From Ambrosia x helenae (taxonomy: Eukaryota; Streptophyta; Magnoliopsida; Asterales; Asteraceae): a stretch of 64,000 bases of DNA. Location: positions 83,362,706 through 83,426,705 of the forward strand of contig CM061231.1 of the NCBI GenBank assembly GCA_030844895.1, read 5' to 3'. Below, one piece after another: positions 54,464 through 64,000 of the stretch (its first letter is position 1; each line of letters starts with the position of its first letter). The position numbers and the translations under genes were made by a program. The notes beneath the pieces were generated by a model that saw only the letters and a list, made by a program, of their open reading frames with translations, was not told the origin of the DNA and ran no database searches.

Positions 54464-55452
54464 TGTTTTGGTCAAAAATTATCTAGTAAAAATAACTTTG
54501 TATTCCAAATAGTTTATGTGAGGTACAGTGCTAAATGTATAGAAATATGTTTGTAAATCAATAATATTCTCAAGATGGTATATCAAGATGTTAGATAAGC
54601 AAAAAAATATAACAACTATGATCGAGATGGCTTAGGTTAGTTTCGGGATGGACAGTTATATCCTCAGGATGGAACTGCTGGGAATGAACAAATAAAGCAA
54701 TAAACAAGAAGAACAACAAACGATCTACGAGGAAAGCCCTTGATCAGTTGTAGATCGCCGGCATAAAACCTCGGGAGAAGTCTAGGCCCCTGACTTGTTT
54801 GTTAATATTAAAATAGTAAAAAGATACCACTTTGGATGAGTATGTGGACGAGTGTACTATGATTACAATGATTGTGCAAGTGTTTGTGATCATCTAAGTG
54901 TATGTGTGTAGTTATAATGTGAGCAATGTGTCCTATACTCGTCCAATACCCCCATTTATATAGTACATGAAATAAACAAAATATCCCTTAAGATCCGTTA
55001 TGTAGTTAAGTTCCTTCAATGTCGGTTAGAACTGTTTCAAGTGAACGCTGGGTGAGTTTCAACTGAGATAAAGACGTTGTATCAGCTGTTTCAGCTCAAG
55101 TAGACGTTATGGTAACGGTTTCCACCTTCTTCGCCTGTTTTTAATGCATATCGGTTACATTCTTGACTTCTTCTTCAAGCTTAGACCTTGGCTCGCGAGT
55201 GTAATTCTTCCATCAATAAGTCTTTTGACCAAGTCACTATAATATAGACGTTGCAAGTCAGTTTCAAGTCCATATTATAGTTTAGTTGTGCCTGCAATCA
55301 TGTCATATAAAGATAGTTCATTAATATATCTTCAGGATGTGCACATGCTGAAATATAGTTATATCCTGAAGTCAGTTGAGCCCTTCAGCATCCTGGGGAT
55401 GGTACGTTAGGGATGTGAGGTAAAATCATCCTAACGATTTTCACCCACAACA
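54464..55452 (-). repeat. 3' LTR of element B (989 bp)
   Basis: On the minus strand it begins TGTTGTGGGTGAAAATC and ends TTGACCAAAACA. It is homologous to 52192-53155 but clearly diverged. TTTTTTGGGGACAAT (55453-55467, minus) is the polypurine tract. Confidence 0.87.
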
Positions 55453-55746
55453 ATTGTCCCCAAAAAATATGTTACCGTTAATATCTTTCAAGGTTAATAT
55501 ATATTTTTTAATCCATAATATCTAATATCTTATCTGATGATTGATGGGACGTCTCGTCAGGATAGCAACGACTATTTCTTCGGCGGTATTTATGTGCTGA
55601 CGGTTATATGAGATCATCTTCTACTCTCTATATCTAGAGCATATCTCCTCCTTTATAATCACTCTTGATATCTCTCAGAAGGTAATTTCTTCTCTATCTT
55701 GCTCATTTTTTTCTTTCACCTGCAAAATATAAGTAATATTTTGAAG

Positions 55747-57458
55747 ATGGCTAAAAGATCTACAAGAGCTTTGGGGAATATAGAAACTTCAAGTGACTTC
55801 ATTCCCCAAAATCTCTTGAGCCATCCTGAACAAGAGACCCGTTCTTCTGATAATAAGGACATTCAAGCCCTAAAGAACTCACAAATTTTTTCGAGTTCTG
55901 CTGAATTTCGTCCTTATGACCCTCATGCAAGATCTGATTTTGCATCCCCTACTTGGGTCGGTTTCCTGCACTAACCATTTTCTCTAGGGTTAAGGTATCC
56001 TTTCCCCCCATTCATTAAAGATTTCTTTTATATGACAAGGATGGCTTATTCCCAAGCCATGCCTTTACTCTGGAAGATATTAATGGTTTGTAGCAGAATC
56101 GTCAAAAATCATGGTGTCAATCTTCAACTGGGGGACCTGTCTCATGTTTATAAGTTGAGGACGCATGATTCTCAACGTTTTGTCCTTCAACTTATAGAAA
56201 AGGATCCACCCTTTTTGTATAATGTGGTTAAGTCTGAGAAAAACTGGAAAACGAAGTTTTTCTTTGTAAAGAGAAGCTCTATTCCTTATGGGGATGAGAT
56301 TCCTCTTTATTGGTTAAAAAGTGGTAAAAATTTTCCAAAGTCTTTATGAAAAATTTTCAGTTGCATTCTGAAGATGTTAACATCCCGAAACTTTCGTTTA
56401 ACAGGTGCTTCGTTCGTCAAGTTTGCTACTCCTTTGAACGAAGCTTTTCTGAGGTGTAAGGCTGTCCACAATATACCTGTTTCGGCTAAGACTTTTGAAG
56501 TAGAAGGAAATAACACCGCTAGACAAACTACTGAGATGTCTGGTAAATATCCTCATATAGTGTGCTAAGAATATTTTTTATTTCCTCTAATCATTTACCC
56601 TGTCTTTTGCTATTTCTTTTGCAAAAAAGCCTGCTTCCTTCGATTTGGATGACATTGATAGTTTAGATATCAAGGCAATCAAAGTTACTTCAGCATCTCC
56701 ATCTCGCTCTAAGATGGCTAGTCCCTCTGTTAGCCTTCTCAAGTCCATTGTTGCTAGTGCCTCGAAGAAGAGGAAGGTTAGTGCTATGGCCTCCATTGCT
56801 CAGGAAATCACCCATTTTGAAGGATCAAGCGTTCAATATATTTTGAACAAAATTTCTCAGTTTGTTCTCCAGGTATGGTCCTATGCTGAGGATGGCATTG
56901 AAACGTTAGTGGTAAAAATAATTTCTAATGTGAAACACTTACTTTTCTTTTGTCTTCTGCCAGGGCCATGGATATTTGTTGAAATCTGTGGATGCTCTTG
57001 CCAAGGATCTTCATGACGCTCAAACTAAAATTGAGGATGTTTAGAAAATTGCTCATGACATGGGTAAATATCTTGAGGGCAAGTTAGCGGAGACGGAGAC
57101 TGAACTGAAGCGAGTGAAGGCAGAACATGCTCAGGCAATGTTAGATCAGGAGAAGGAAATGGAAGAATATAGGAATGAACTAATGAAATCTGCTAGCGTC
57201 TCTGTTTTACAGGCTAGGTTGAAAATGGCTCTCCAGTCTAGGAGCCCTGGTATCAAGCAAGAAGACTGGGATGTCAATGCTTGGAGGGAAAAGGTCAAGA
57301 GCCTAGGTGGAAAGGATGTGTATTTCAAGCGTGTTCCTGTTGCTGATCCTGAGGATGCACCGAAGGATCCTGAGGATGCTGAGGTAAAGGAAGCAGAAGC
57401 TAAGGTGGCAGCGGTGGTAGAAGATCTTCAAGTGGGCGATGAAGGATATGAAGACTAG
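55747..57458 (+). pseudogene. Antisense extra ORF: 'gypsy-type transposase' family protein
   Basis: Plus strand, opposite to pol. The start MAKRSTRALGNIE at 55747 has a TATA-like TTTATAATC about 95 bases upstream. The next part (RYPFPPFIKDFFYMTRMAYS, ILMVCSRIVKNHGVN, WKTKFFFVKRS) matches the plant family labelled 'putative gypsy type transposon' (Transposase_28). It then runs through SASPSRSKMASPSVSLLKS and an apparent intron (56873-56963, CAG|GTATGG...GCCAG|GGCC). A Lys/Glu coiled-coil follows (LEGKLAETETELKRVKAEHA), then an acidic tail ending VGDEGYED at 57458. A stop at 55972 and a TAG near 57042 interrupt it. Function is unknown for the family; it may be nuclear. It lies between integrase and the 3' LTR, as reported for some Tat elements. 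Confidence 0.78.
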
Positions 57459-58621
57459 GCTAGAGCTCACTGTTTAAATCTTTTTTTTTTTTTTTTTTGT
57501 GGTAGTGAAAATGGTAGTCTATGGTTGAATAATCTCAAATAATTTTTATTTGGCATGTAATAACTTAGGATATTGTAAGGTTTGGGGTGGAAGGATATTG
57601 GTTTCAAGACGAAGCCCCAAATATACCACTGACCTGGACCATAGATGTTGACCCCTGGTGGATGGGTCCTGGTTTTGGATGAAACCAGGGGTTGACATCA
57701 AATTTTGCTTATGATGCATAAATAATATATGGTAACCACTTTTGACGCTAAGCTCTTGTGTTCCTTTCTTTTGATACTTTGCAAACATTAGCAAATGTTT
57801 AAGTATAAAAGAATGATAAAAATAATACCTTATGTATCCTCTTTGTTGAGTAATTCTCATATTCTTCATAAGTCCTTGTCATCGTCAGGATGGTCTTCAA
57901 TATCCTGAGGGTGTCCCTAGTATCTTTTTCATCCTTGGGATAGTCTCGCATCCTGGGGATGTCCCCAGTATGATATCTTTAGTATAAACTTCAAGTGTAT
58001 AATCTTTAAGAAAAATTGAATCTTTATAATGTCCTGTAAAGGAAAACTTTTGTTATTATACTGGCGACAAGGCCTTTGGTTTAACTGGGATCAAAACCCT
58101 TTTGGAATAATCTTGGTGACAAGATCAATATGTAATATCTTGAGAATAACTGGCGACAAGGCCCTGGTGACTAGACCAAACACGAGAAAGAGACATTGAA
58201 AAATGTCTAAACCTTAAGAGCTCCATCGTATATCTCAAAGATAATGAAATTGTCAGCTACTTTTACATGAACTGGTCCCACCATCCCGAGAATATACATG
58301 GGCATCATGCGCTCCAGGCGAGGGTTGCTAACCCAATGTGAAAGGTGAAAACCTTTAAACCTTAGGAAGGTGGTAGACACCTTAACGTAGGAGAGGGTGG
58401 CCAACCCCTTAGTCTTCTAAGCATTCCATCTTCAGGATGGTACTGCAAAATTCTCAGGATGGACTATTTCTAGACCATGTTTAGTAAAAATATAATCAAT
58501 CGAAATAGATAAAGGATAAATACTTACATATGGAGATGGTTCATCTCTATCAGCCTTCACCTTCATCCCACTTGTGATTGGGATCATGGTTTCTCTTCCA
58601 GAGAGATCAGTCACATGCATC
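57459..58621 (-). other. Non-coding stretch between extra ORF and integrase
   Basis: Contains a poly-T run (57481-57499) and repeated ACTGGCGACAAGGC strings (58062, 58149). Several CCTGRGGATG motifs also occur. ORFs here have no domain. Confidence 0.5.
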
Positions 58622-59852
58622 CCTAGACATGGTAGTATTTTAAATGAATTGCATTCCAAGCCCTTGGTAGAATTTCTCCTTCCATTGTTGATAACTAATA
58701 TGCTCCTTTTCCAGCTTCAGAATCGATCAAGTATGGACCTTCTCACTTGGGAGCTAGCATACCATAACTTGGCTTTGTTGTGTTTTGGAAGGCTTTTCTT
58801 AATACCAAGTCTCCTTCTTGAAATATTCTTATCCTGATATTCTTGTTGTAAGCTTTAGCAATCCTTTGTTGATATGCTTCCATCCTTACTTTACCAGCAT
58901 CTCTGAGTTCATCCACAGTTTCCAAATCCTGAAGTAATGCTTCTGAATTGGTAGTTGCATCCTGAAGATGTTTCCTTGTAGTAGGCATGACCATCTCTGT
59001 TGGCAGCACTTCTTCTGTTCCAAAGAGTAATGAGAAAGGTGTTTGACCAGTAGCATTCTTGAAAGTAGTCCTATCTGCCCAGAGTACAAATGGAAGTTCT
59101 TCTGCCCATTTCCCTTTCTTTTCCCCAAGTTTCTTCTTCAGGTTGTTGACGATGATTTTGTTTGAAGATTCTGCTTGTCCATTAGCTTGAAGATGGACTG
59201 GTGTTGAAGTCACCATCTTGATTCCCCAACTTTCACAAAAGTTAGTTGTTCTTTTGCTTATGAATTGAGAACCATTGCCACAAATAATCTCAGATGGCAC
59301 TCCAAATCTTGTTAGGATATTCCTTTTGATGAATGATACCACTTCTTTATCTCTGACTTGCACGAATGCTTCAGCTTCAATCCATTTTGAGAAGTAGTCT
59401 GTCATTACCAGCATGAATACCTTTCCTCCAGGAGCTTTGGGTAGCTTTCCTACTATGTCCATTCCTTATTTCATGAAGGGCCATGGTGAAATAATAGGAT
59501 GTAATGGTTCAGCAGGCCGCAGAAGGATGTTGCTATGTCTTTGGCATGGATCACACTTTTGAGAATATAGCATGGCATCCTTCTTCATGGTAGGCCAATA
59601 GTATCCTGTCCTCAAAGTATTCGAGTAGAGAGATCTTCCTCCTTTATGATTTCCACAATTTCCTTCATGGATGTCTTTGAGCACTTCATTTGCATCATCC
59701 TTGTTGAGACATCTCGGATATGGACCTGCAAAAGATTTTCTAAACAAAACATTATCTATAATTGTAAATTTAGATACCTTTATCCTGATAGCCTTCGGGT
59801 TCTCTCCATCAGGAATGACATCCTCTTGTAAATATTTTATTATGGGAGTCAT
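58622..59852 (-). pseudogene. Integrase of element B, catalytic Asp lost
   Basis: The frame 59852-59466 carries the zinc-binding domain (LKDIHEGNCGNHKGGRSL, then CDPCQRH). The frame 59462-58743 carries the core: MDIVGKLPKAPGGKVFMLVM, then EIICGNGSQFIS where the family has C-D-N-G-SQF, so the second catalytic Asp is Gly, then NGQAESSNK with the Glu. The C-terminal part (QEGDLVLRKAFQNT) follows. After a break near 58745 the final residues run on to about 58622. One stop separates the zinc-binding and core parts at 59465. The D-to-G change alone should abolish strand transfer. Confidence 0.87.
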
Positions 59853-60880
59853 CCATGATGAGTCGTCTTTGCCTGAGTGGCTAAAACAGTGATATCCTCG
59901 GGATGGACTGTTTTATTCTCAGGATGTGCCAGATTATCCTTAGGATGCCACTCTTCAATTGCTGGTTTCAGGATGTGGATGATGGGAATCTTGGATCCTA
60001 TTGGTAGATTAAGGGAGGATCCCAGGTTTGTTAAGGCATCAGCTTTAGCATTTTGTTCCCTAGGTACCTGTGTTAGTGAAAATTCTACAAAAGAAGTTGA
60101 TAAATTTTTAACTTTTTCAAGATAAAGAGCTAACTTTTGTCCTTTTACTGCATAAGATCCATTAAAATGATAAGTAATTAACAAAGAATCAATAAATACT
60201 TATATATTAACAATATACATGTCTTTAGCAAGTTGTAAACCAGCAATGAGAGCTTCATATTCTGCCTCATTATTGGTCGTCTGAAATACACATCTAATAG
60301 CATGGGGTATTTTGTCCCCTTGTGCCGATTTTAGTAGTATTCCTAAGCATGTTCCTCTCTCATTTGAAGCCCCATCAGTATACAAAATCCATTTTGCTAA
60401 GTTTTCGTTTAATTGTTGTACTTCAGATTCTACTTCACTCAGGATGTCACTACTGAAATCAGCCACAAAATCTGCTAGAGCCTGAGATTTGATTGCATTT
60501 CTAGGCTCGTATACTAAGTAAAAGGCACTCAATTTTACTGACCACTTAGCCATTCTACCTGACATTTCTGGCTTCCTAAGTACATTTTTAATGGGATAGT
60601 TAGTTTGTACGTGTATCCTATGTGTTTCAAAGTAATGCCTTAACTTAGTGGATGCCATTATCAAAGCTAAAACAAGTTTTTCGAGATGAGAATACCTGGT
60701 CTCAGCATCCAGTAGAGTTTTACTTACATAATAGACAGGATGTTGTTCCCCCTCGAAGTCTCTTACTAGGACTGCACTTATAGCATTCCCAGAAACTGCA
60801 AGATATAACTTCAGTGGTTCTCCATCCTCAGGCTTCATCAGGAGTGGAGCTGCTGCTAGATATTCTTTCAGTTTCTTCAA
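59849..60880 (-). pseudogene. Dual RNase H region of element B
   Basis: The first domain (60880-60460): LKLYLAVSGNAISAVLVR, PVYYVSKTLLDAETRYSHLE and KLVLALIMASTKLRHYF, with the usual D of T.D changed to TNYPIKNVL. The second, plant-acquired (archaeal-like) RNase H starts WILYTDGASNERGTCLGILL and TTNNEAEYEALIAGLQLAKD. After a stop at 60200 it continues in 60184-59849 with QVPREQNAKADALTNLGS. A second RNase H between the first and integrase is a hallmark of the Tat lineage. One in-frame break at 60190-60200 disrupts it. Confidence 0.88.
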
Positions 60881-60955
60881 TGCTTCCTCGTGTTTCTGTC
60901 CCTAGTCGAATTTACTATTCTTCCTCAGGATATCATAGAATTCTTTTCATTTATC

Positions 60956-61645
60956 CTAGGATTTCGAAATGAATCTGTTTAAAGCTGCTATCCTACCTGT
61001 CAGCCTTTGTACATCCTTGATATTTTTTGGGGATTTGATATCAAGGATGACCTTTATTTGTTCAGGGCTGGCCTCTATCCCTCTTTTAGTAACTAGATAT
61101 CCTAGAAACTTTCCAGCACCGACTCCAAAATGACATTTAGATGGGTTCATCTTCATATTATAGGTGTCCAGGATGTCGAATGACTCCTTAAGATCTTGAA
61201 GATGATTTTCTGCCTTCTTGGACTTGACCACCATGTCATCAATGTACACCTCCATTGTGTCCCCAATCTTCTCTTTAAACATCATATTGACTAACCTTTG
61301 GTAGGTTGCACCTGCATTTTTTAATCCGAAAGGCATAGCTATATAACAATATATACCTGATTGGGTCATGAATGCTGTGTCTTCTTGATCCTCTGGTTCC
61401 ATTTGAATTTGTTGGAATCCCGAGGATGCATCCATGAATGTCAACATCTCATGTCCTGCTGTACCATCCACCATTGAATCTATGTGTGGTAATGGGAATG
61501 GGTCTTTAGGACAGGCTTTATTAAGGTCTTTGTAGTCTACACATACTCTCCATTTCCCATTCTTCTTTTGAACCACCACCACGTTGGCAAGCCATCTTGG
61601 AAATTTAACTTCTCTTATCATCTTGGATTTATGGAGCCTATCCAC
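60956..61645 (-). pseudogene. Reverse transcriptase of element B
   Basis: An intact-looking 229-codon frame: VQKKNGKWRVCVDYKDLNKA, FPLPHIDSMVDGTAGHEMLT, FMDASSGFQQIQM, active site MEVYIDDMVVKS, and FLGYLVTKRGIEASPEQI. The catalytic Asp pair is intact. The frame is broken from the upstream protease part by a stop near 61650 and ends at 60956, just before the connection to RNase H (break at 60880-60956). The ATG at 61645 is internal to pol. Confidence 0.9.
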
Positions 61646-61649
61646 TTCT

Positions 61650-62443
61650 TCTTGTATGATGACGTTTCATTCTGGAGCAAACGTCTCGTCTTTTGCTGAA
61701 TGGGCTTGAAATTCTTATCTATCCCGAGTTTTTGTGTGATAACATCCTTAGAAATGCCAGTCATATCTTCATGCTTCCATGCAAAAGTAGACATCCCGCA
61801 TTTAAGAAATGAGATTAGTGATTATTCAATGTCATGAGGGATATTCTTACCAATTAGCACAGTGATATCCTTATTATTGTTGTCAAGGCAAACAACCTTC
61901 ACATCCTGCTCAGGATGTGCCTTGACATCTTGAGGATGGCACTGTGCATCCTTCTGTAGTTTCTATGCTGATCACTTTAGAGGTAGTCAGTATGGTCATC
62001 TTTGTTGGTATCTCTCCTTTTTCAAACTTTGTTTCCCTCGCATGTCTTTTGGCAGCTGAGTATGAGGTTCCACAAATGTCTGACCCTCCTGAAATGAAGT
62101 TAATAATACCAGCATCCTTAGGTGGGGATGCTGCTCTTTCTGGGACGTTGCTGCCATCCCGAGCTCTTGATTTCTTTTTCCCCAGGAGTTCTTTAAGGTG
62201 ACCTTTGCTCAAGAGATAGGCTATCTCCTTTCTAAAGGCAATACAGTCTTCAGTAATATGGCCGAAATCTTCGTGATAGGCACACCATTTGGATTTATCC
62301 TTCCATCCTACCTTATTCTCTCTCCTTGGCCATCTTGCTTTGTCCCCTAGATCTTTCATGGCATACATCAATCCTGTTACATCCACAGAAAAACAATAAT
62401 CTGATAATTTAGGGCAGTCATCCTCATCGTCGTCCTCTACCAC
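61650..62443 (-). pseudogene. Gag C-terminus and protease region of element B
   Basis: The frame 62443-61910 starts with an acidic run (MVEDDDEDDCPKLSDYCFSV). It has WCAYHEDFGHITEDCIAFRK, the CX2-3H...C knuckle-like motif usual in Tat gag, then ELLGKKKSRA and GIINFISGGSDICGTS, the family's IN.I.GG motif ahead of protease. After a shift near 61925, protease-like sequence follows (DITVLIGKNIPHDIE), then FAWKHEDMTGI, which joins reverse transcriptase. The protease active site was not clearly located. Confidence 0.75.
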
Positions 62444-62544
62444 ATTGACCTTCTTATTATCAAGCCTAGCATATGGTTTATGCTTATATGGTTCATATGT
62501 GGGAGTGGACTTTCAATTGGGATGGTTATATTTTGAGGATGATT

Positions 62545-63117
62545 CTATCCTCTCTCGAATTTCTTATCATCCTCAAGTCGGATGAATCTTAGAGCTCTGT
62601 TCCTGACTTCATCCAAGTTCCTGCATGGATTCATCACCAATTCTTGATAGAATGGTGAATCTCTTTGCAGCCCCATCTTGATTGCTTGTACTGCCGTTAT
62701 GACATCCAGGTTCGAGATGTTAAGTGCTTCCTTTCCAAACCTAGTAATGTATTCCCTTAGTAATTCTCCCTGTGGTTGAGTCACCCTGTATAGATCACTT
62801 TTCAAACGTTCGAACGTTCGACTACAAGAAAAATGATTATTGAACATGTTAATTAAATGTGCAAAAGAAGTAATAGAATAGGGTGGAACACTTAGGAGCC
62901 ATTTCAGGGCTGGACCGGTGAGAGTTGAGCCAAATCCCTTGCATAAACATGCTTCTTTCAGATTGGCAGGGATTGGATTTATTTCCATCCTTTCCCTATA
63001 TTGAGCCACATGCTCTTCAGGATCTGTAGATCCATCATAGAGCTTCATGCTTGGAGTTTGAAACCGTTTTGGAATCTCTGCATCACATATGGGAGATGCA
63101 AATCTTGACACTCTATG
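62545..63117 (-). pseudogene. Gag of element B, 5' end cut off
   Basis: The frame MSRFASPICDAEIPKRFQTP, then MKLYDGSTDPEEHVAQYRER, ALKWLLSVPPYSITSFAHL and GELLREYITRFGKEALNIS, ends FERG at 62545 by a shift. It is the same domain as 53880-54463 with many differences. The upstream gag is missing because an LTR begins at 63118; the ATG at 63111 is internal. Confidence 0.87.
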
Positions 63118-64000
63118 TGTAACACCCCAACCGATGGCGGAAACATCGAGGTGTCACGTAGTGACGATTGTTCAATAGCTCATGGACTAGAAATGTAAAT
63201 TTGGATACATTGAATTTAATAATTTATTACATTGAAAGAAGTACAACAATTACGATTATCAATCTAAATTAAGATACAGTAATCTCAATCTAAGTCTACA
63301 TTCCAAACGCTTGGAAGTAATCTCATAAGAACCTGAAACACGTACGAAAATGATTTGGTCAATACAAAATGTATTGGTGAGCATACCCTGTTTGAATATA
63401 GTAGAAAAATGTTTAGCAATTCATGTGCGGTACCATTTGCAATTATGTAATAAGTAATATCCGTTCAAAATCAACCCTGTGTAAAGAAAAGCAGATATAT
63501 ATAGTATGCGCTAGTAGTAATGTAATACATAGCAATGACAAGGACTCTCAACAGAGTCACAAGGGTATATACCATAGTACTATTCATTGAAATGTCAGGC
63601 CCTCAAAGGTTAATGATTTTGATAAGTCATAGACACACAAATTAACATAAAGCAAACACACATGAGAATTGCATTTAGTAAAAGAATAACATTTAGTAAA
63701 AGAAATAGAAACTTGATAGTAAGTACATGAGTCACCCCAAAATAATAAAACGGTAAAAAGGGGGAAAAATATACTCACAGTTTGCGAGGTAAGGTAATTC
63801 TACTAAAGCGGTGAGAGTGGGCAAGGAGGATCCCGAGGAATTTACCCTAAATTGTTTGAGTAAATTCGTGAGTCAATGATCTTAAATTAAAGCCTAGGGT
63901 TCTAGGACTATAGACGATTAGGGATTTTAGACCTTAATTTGGGAATTTAGAGCACTAGAGACTTTTATTTATTTTTTTGATATTGAAAAGAAAATAATGG
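63118..64000 (-). mobile_element. LTR of a Tekay-like element, partial, running out of the window
   Basis: Begins TGTAACACCCCAACCGATGG on the plus strand, matching the reverse complement of the solo LTR's end at 21418-21462 for about 45 bases. By that orientation it is the 3' end of an LTR on the minus strand. CTATG (63113-63117) is the candidate target duplication. The rest is AT-rich and non-coding. Confidence 0.75.

Larger units (their letters stand above)
54464..63117 (-). mobile_element. Tat-lineage gypsy element B with antisense extra ORF
   Basis: Minus strand, reading right to left: gag (63117-62545), gag C-terminus/protease (62443-61650), reverse transcriptase, two RNase H domains, integrase, a long non-coding stretch, an extra ORF on the opposite strand (55747-57458), polypurine tract and 3' LTR 54464-55452. 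Dual RNase H and extra ORFs are known of the Tat lineage. It inserted in element A's gag. Its own gag is cut at 63117 by another LTR, so its 5' LTR and PBS are outside the window. Several frame breaks and a lost integrase Asp make it non-functional. Confidence 0.9.

Noticed and set aside
58207..58659. Two minus-strand ORFs after integrase
   Set aside because: The upper one overlaps the integrase tail in another frame and the lower has no domain; treated as non-coding element sequence.

Overview
The window is plant nuclear DNA: AT-rich, intron-bearing and dominated by transposable elements, with tRNA-iMet-primed LTR elements, hAT, CACTA, PIF/Harbinger-related and Helitron sequences. A leucine-rich-repeat extensin gene points to a flowering plant. 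The species cannot be fixed from sequence alone; a eudicot is most likely. No bacterial gene, rRNA gene, CRISPR array or intact tRNA gene was seen.

Layout. 1-4751: the 5' LTR and non-coding interior of a minus-strand LTR element. 5519-5792 and 14080-14315: two copies of a Helitron-like 3' end. 6151-11500: a complete but frame-broken Ty3/gypsy chromovirus (minus strand) with paired LTRs and a perfect 5-bp target duplication. It sits next to an unidentified broken gene (11514-12612). 13213-13609: a hAT-type non-autonomous element. 15993-21931: a gypsy LTR split by a 3.1-kb solo LTR (18384-21462, TSD TACAT), followed by a decayed interior to about 24 kb. 24201-26300: a foldback element, TA-microsatellite-flanked repeats and a Helitron 3' end. 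27068-28097: a broken Myb/SANT-like gene of PIF/Harbinger type. 30870-31070: a tRNA-derived SINE dimer. 31362-32215: an exact 427-bp tandem duplication. 32622 to about 34400: the 3' end of a Helitron with a helicase exon. 35690-37302: a minisatellite-bearing element and a perfect 45-bp hairpin.

The only clearly host-type locus is an LRR-extensin (LRX) gene, 40468 to 38137 on the minus strand. It has an intact N-terminus and the family's C-terminal PPPPMYPGY, but two frame breaks. Next is an RTE-type LINE (40790-45907) split by a 3.9-kb CACTA element (TSD AGA) that carries the first exon of an Elongator subunit 4 (ELP4) gene. An L1-type LINE tail (17-bp TSD) follows, split by a Ty1/copia element with 145-bp LTRs (46271-50519), then a 646-bp hAT-type element (51072-51717).

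The right end is a nest of one Tat-lineage gypsy family. Copy A (plus strand, LTR 52192-53155) is cut within gag by copy B (minus strand, 3' LTR 54464-55452). Copy B carries dual RNase H, an integrase with a lost catalytic Asp, and an extra ORF on the opposite strand. B is in turn cut at the start of gag by another LTR (63118 onward). Most features are decayed parasites recording successive insertions; LTR boundaries, primer-binding sites and target duplications give the order of events.
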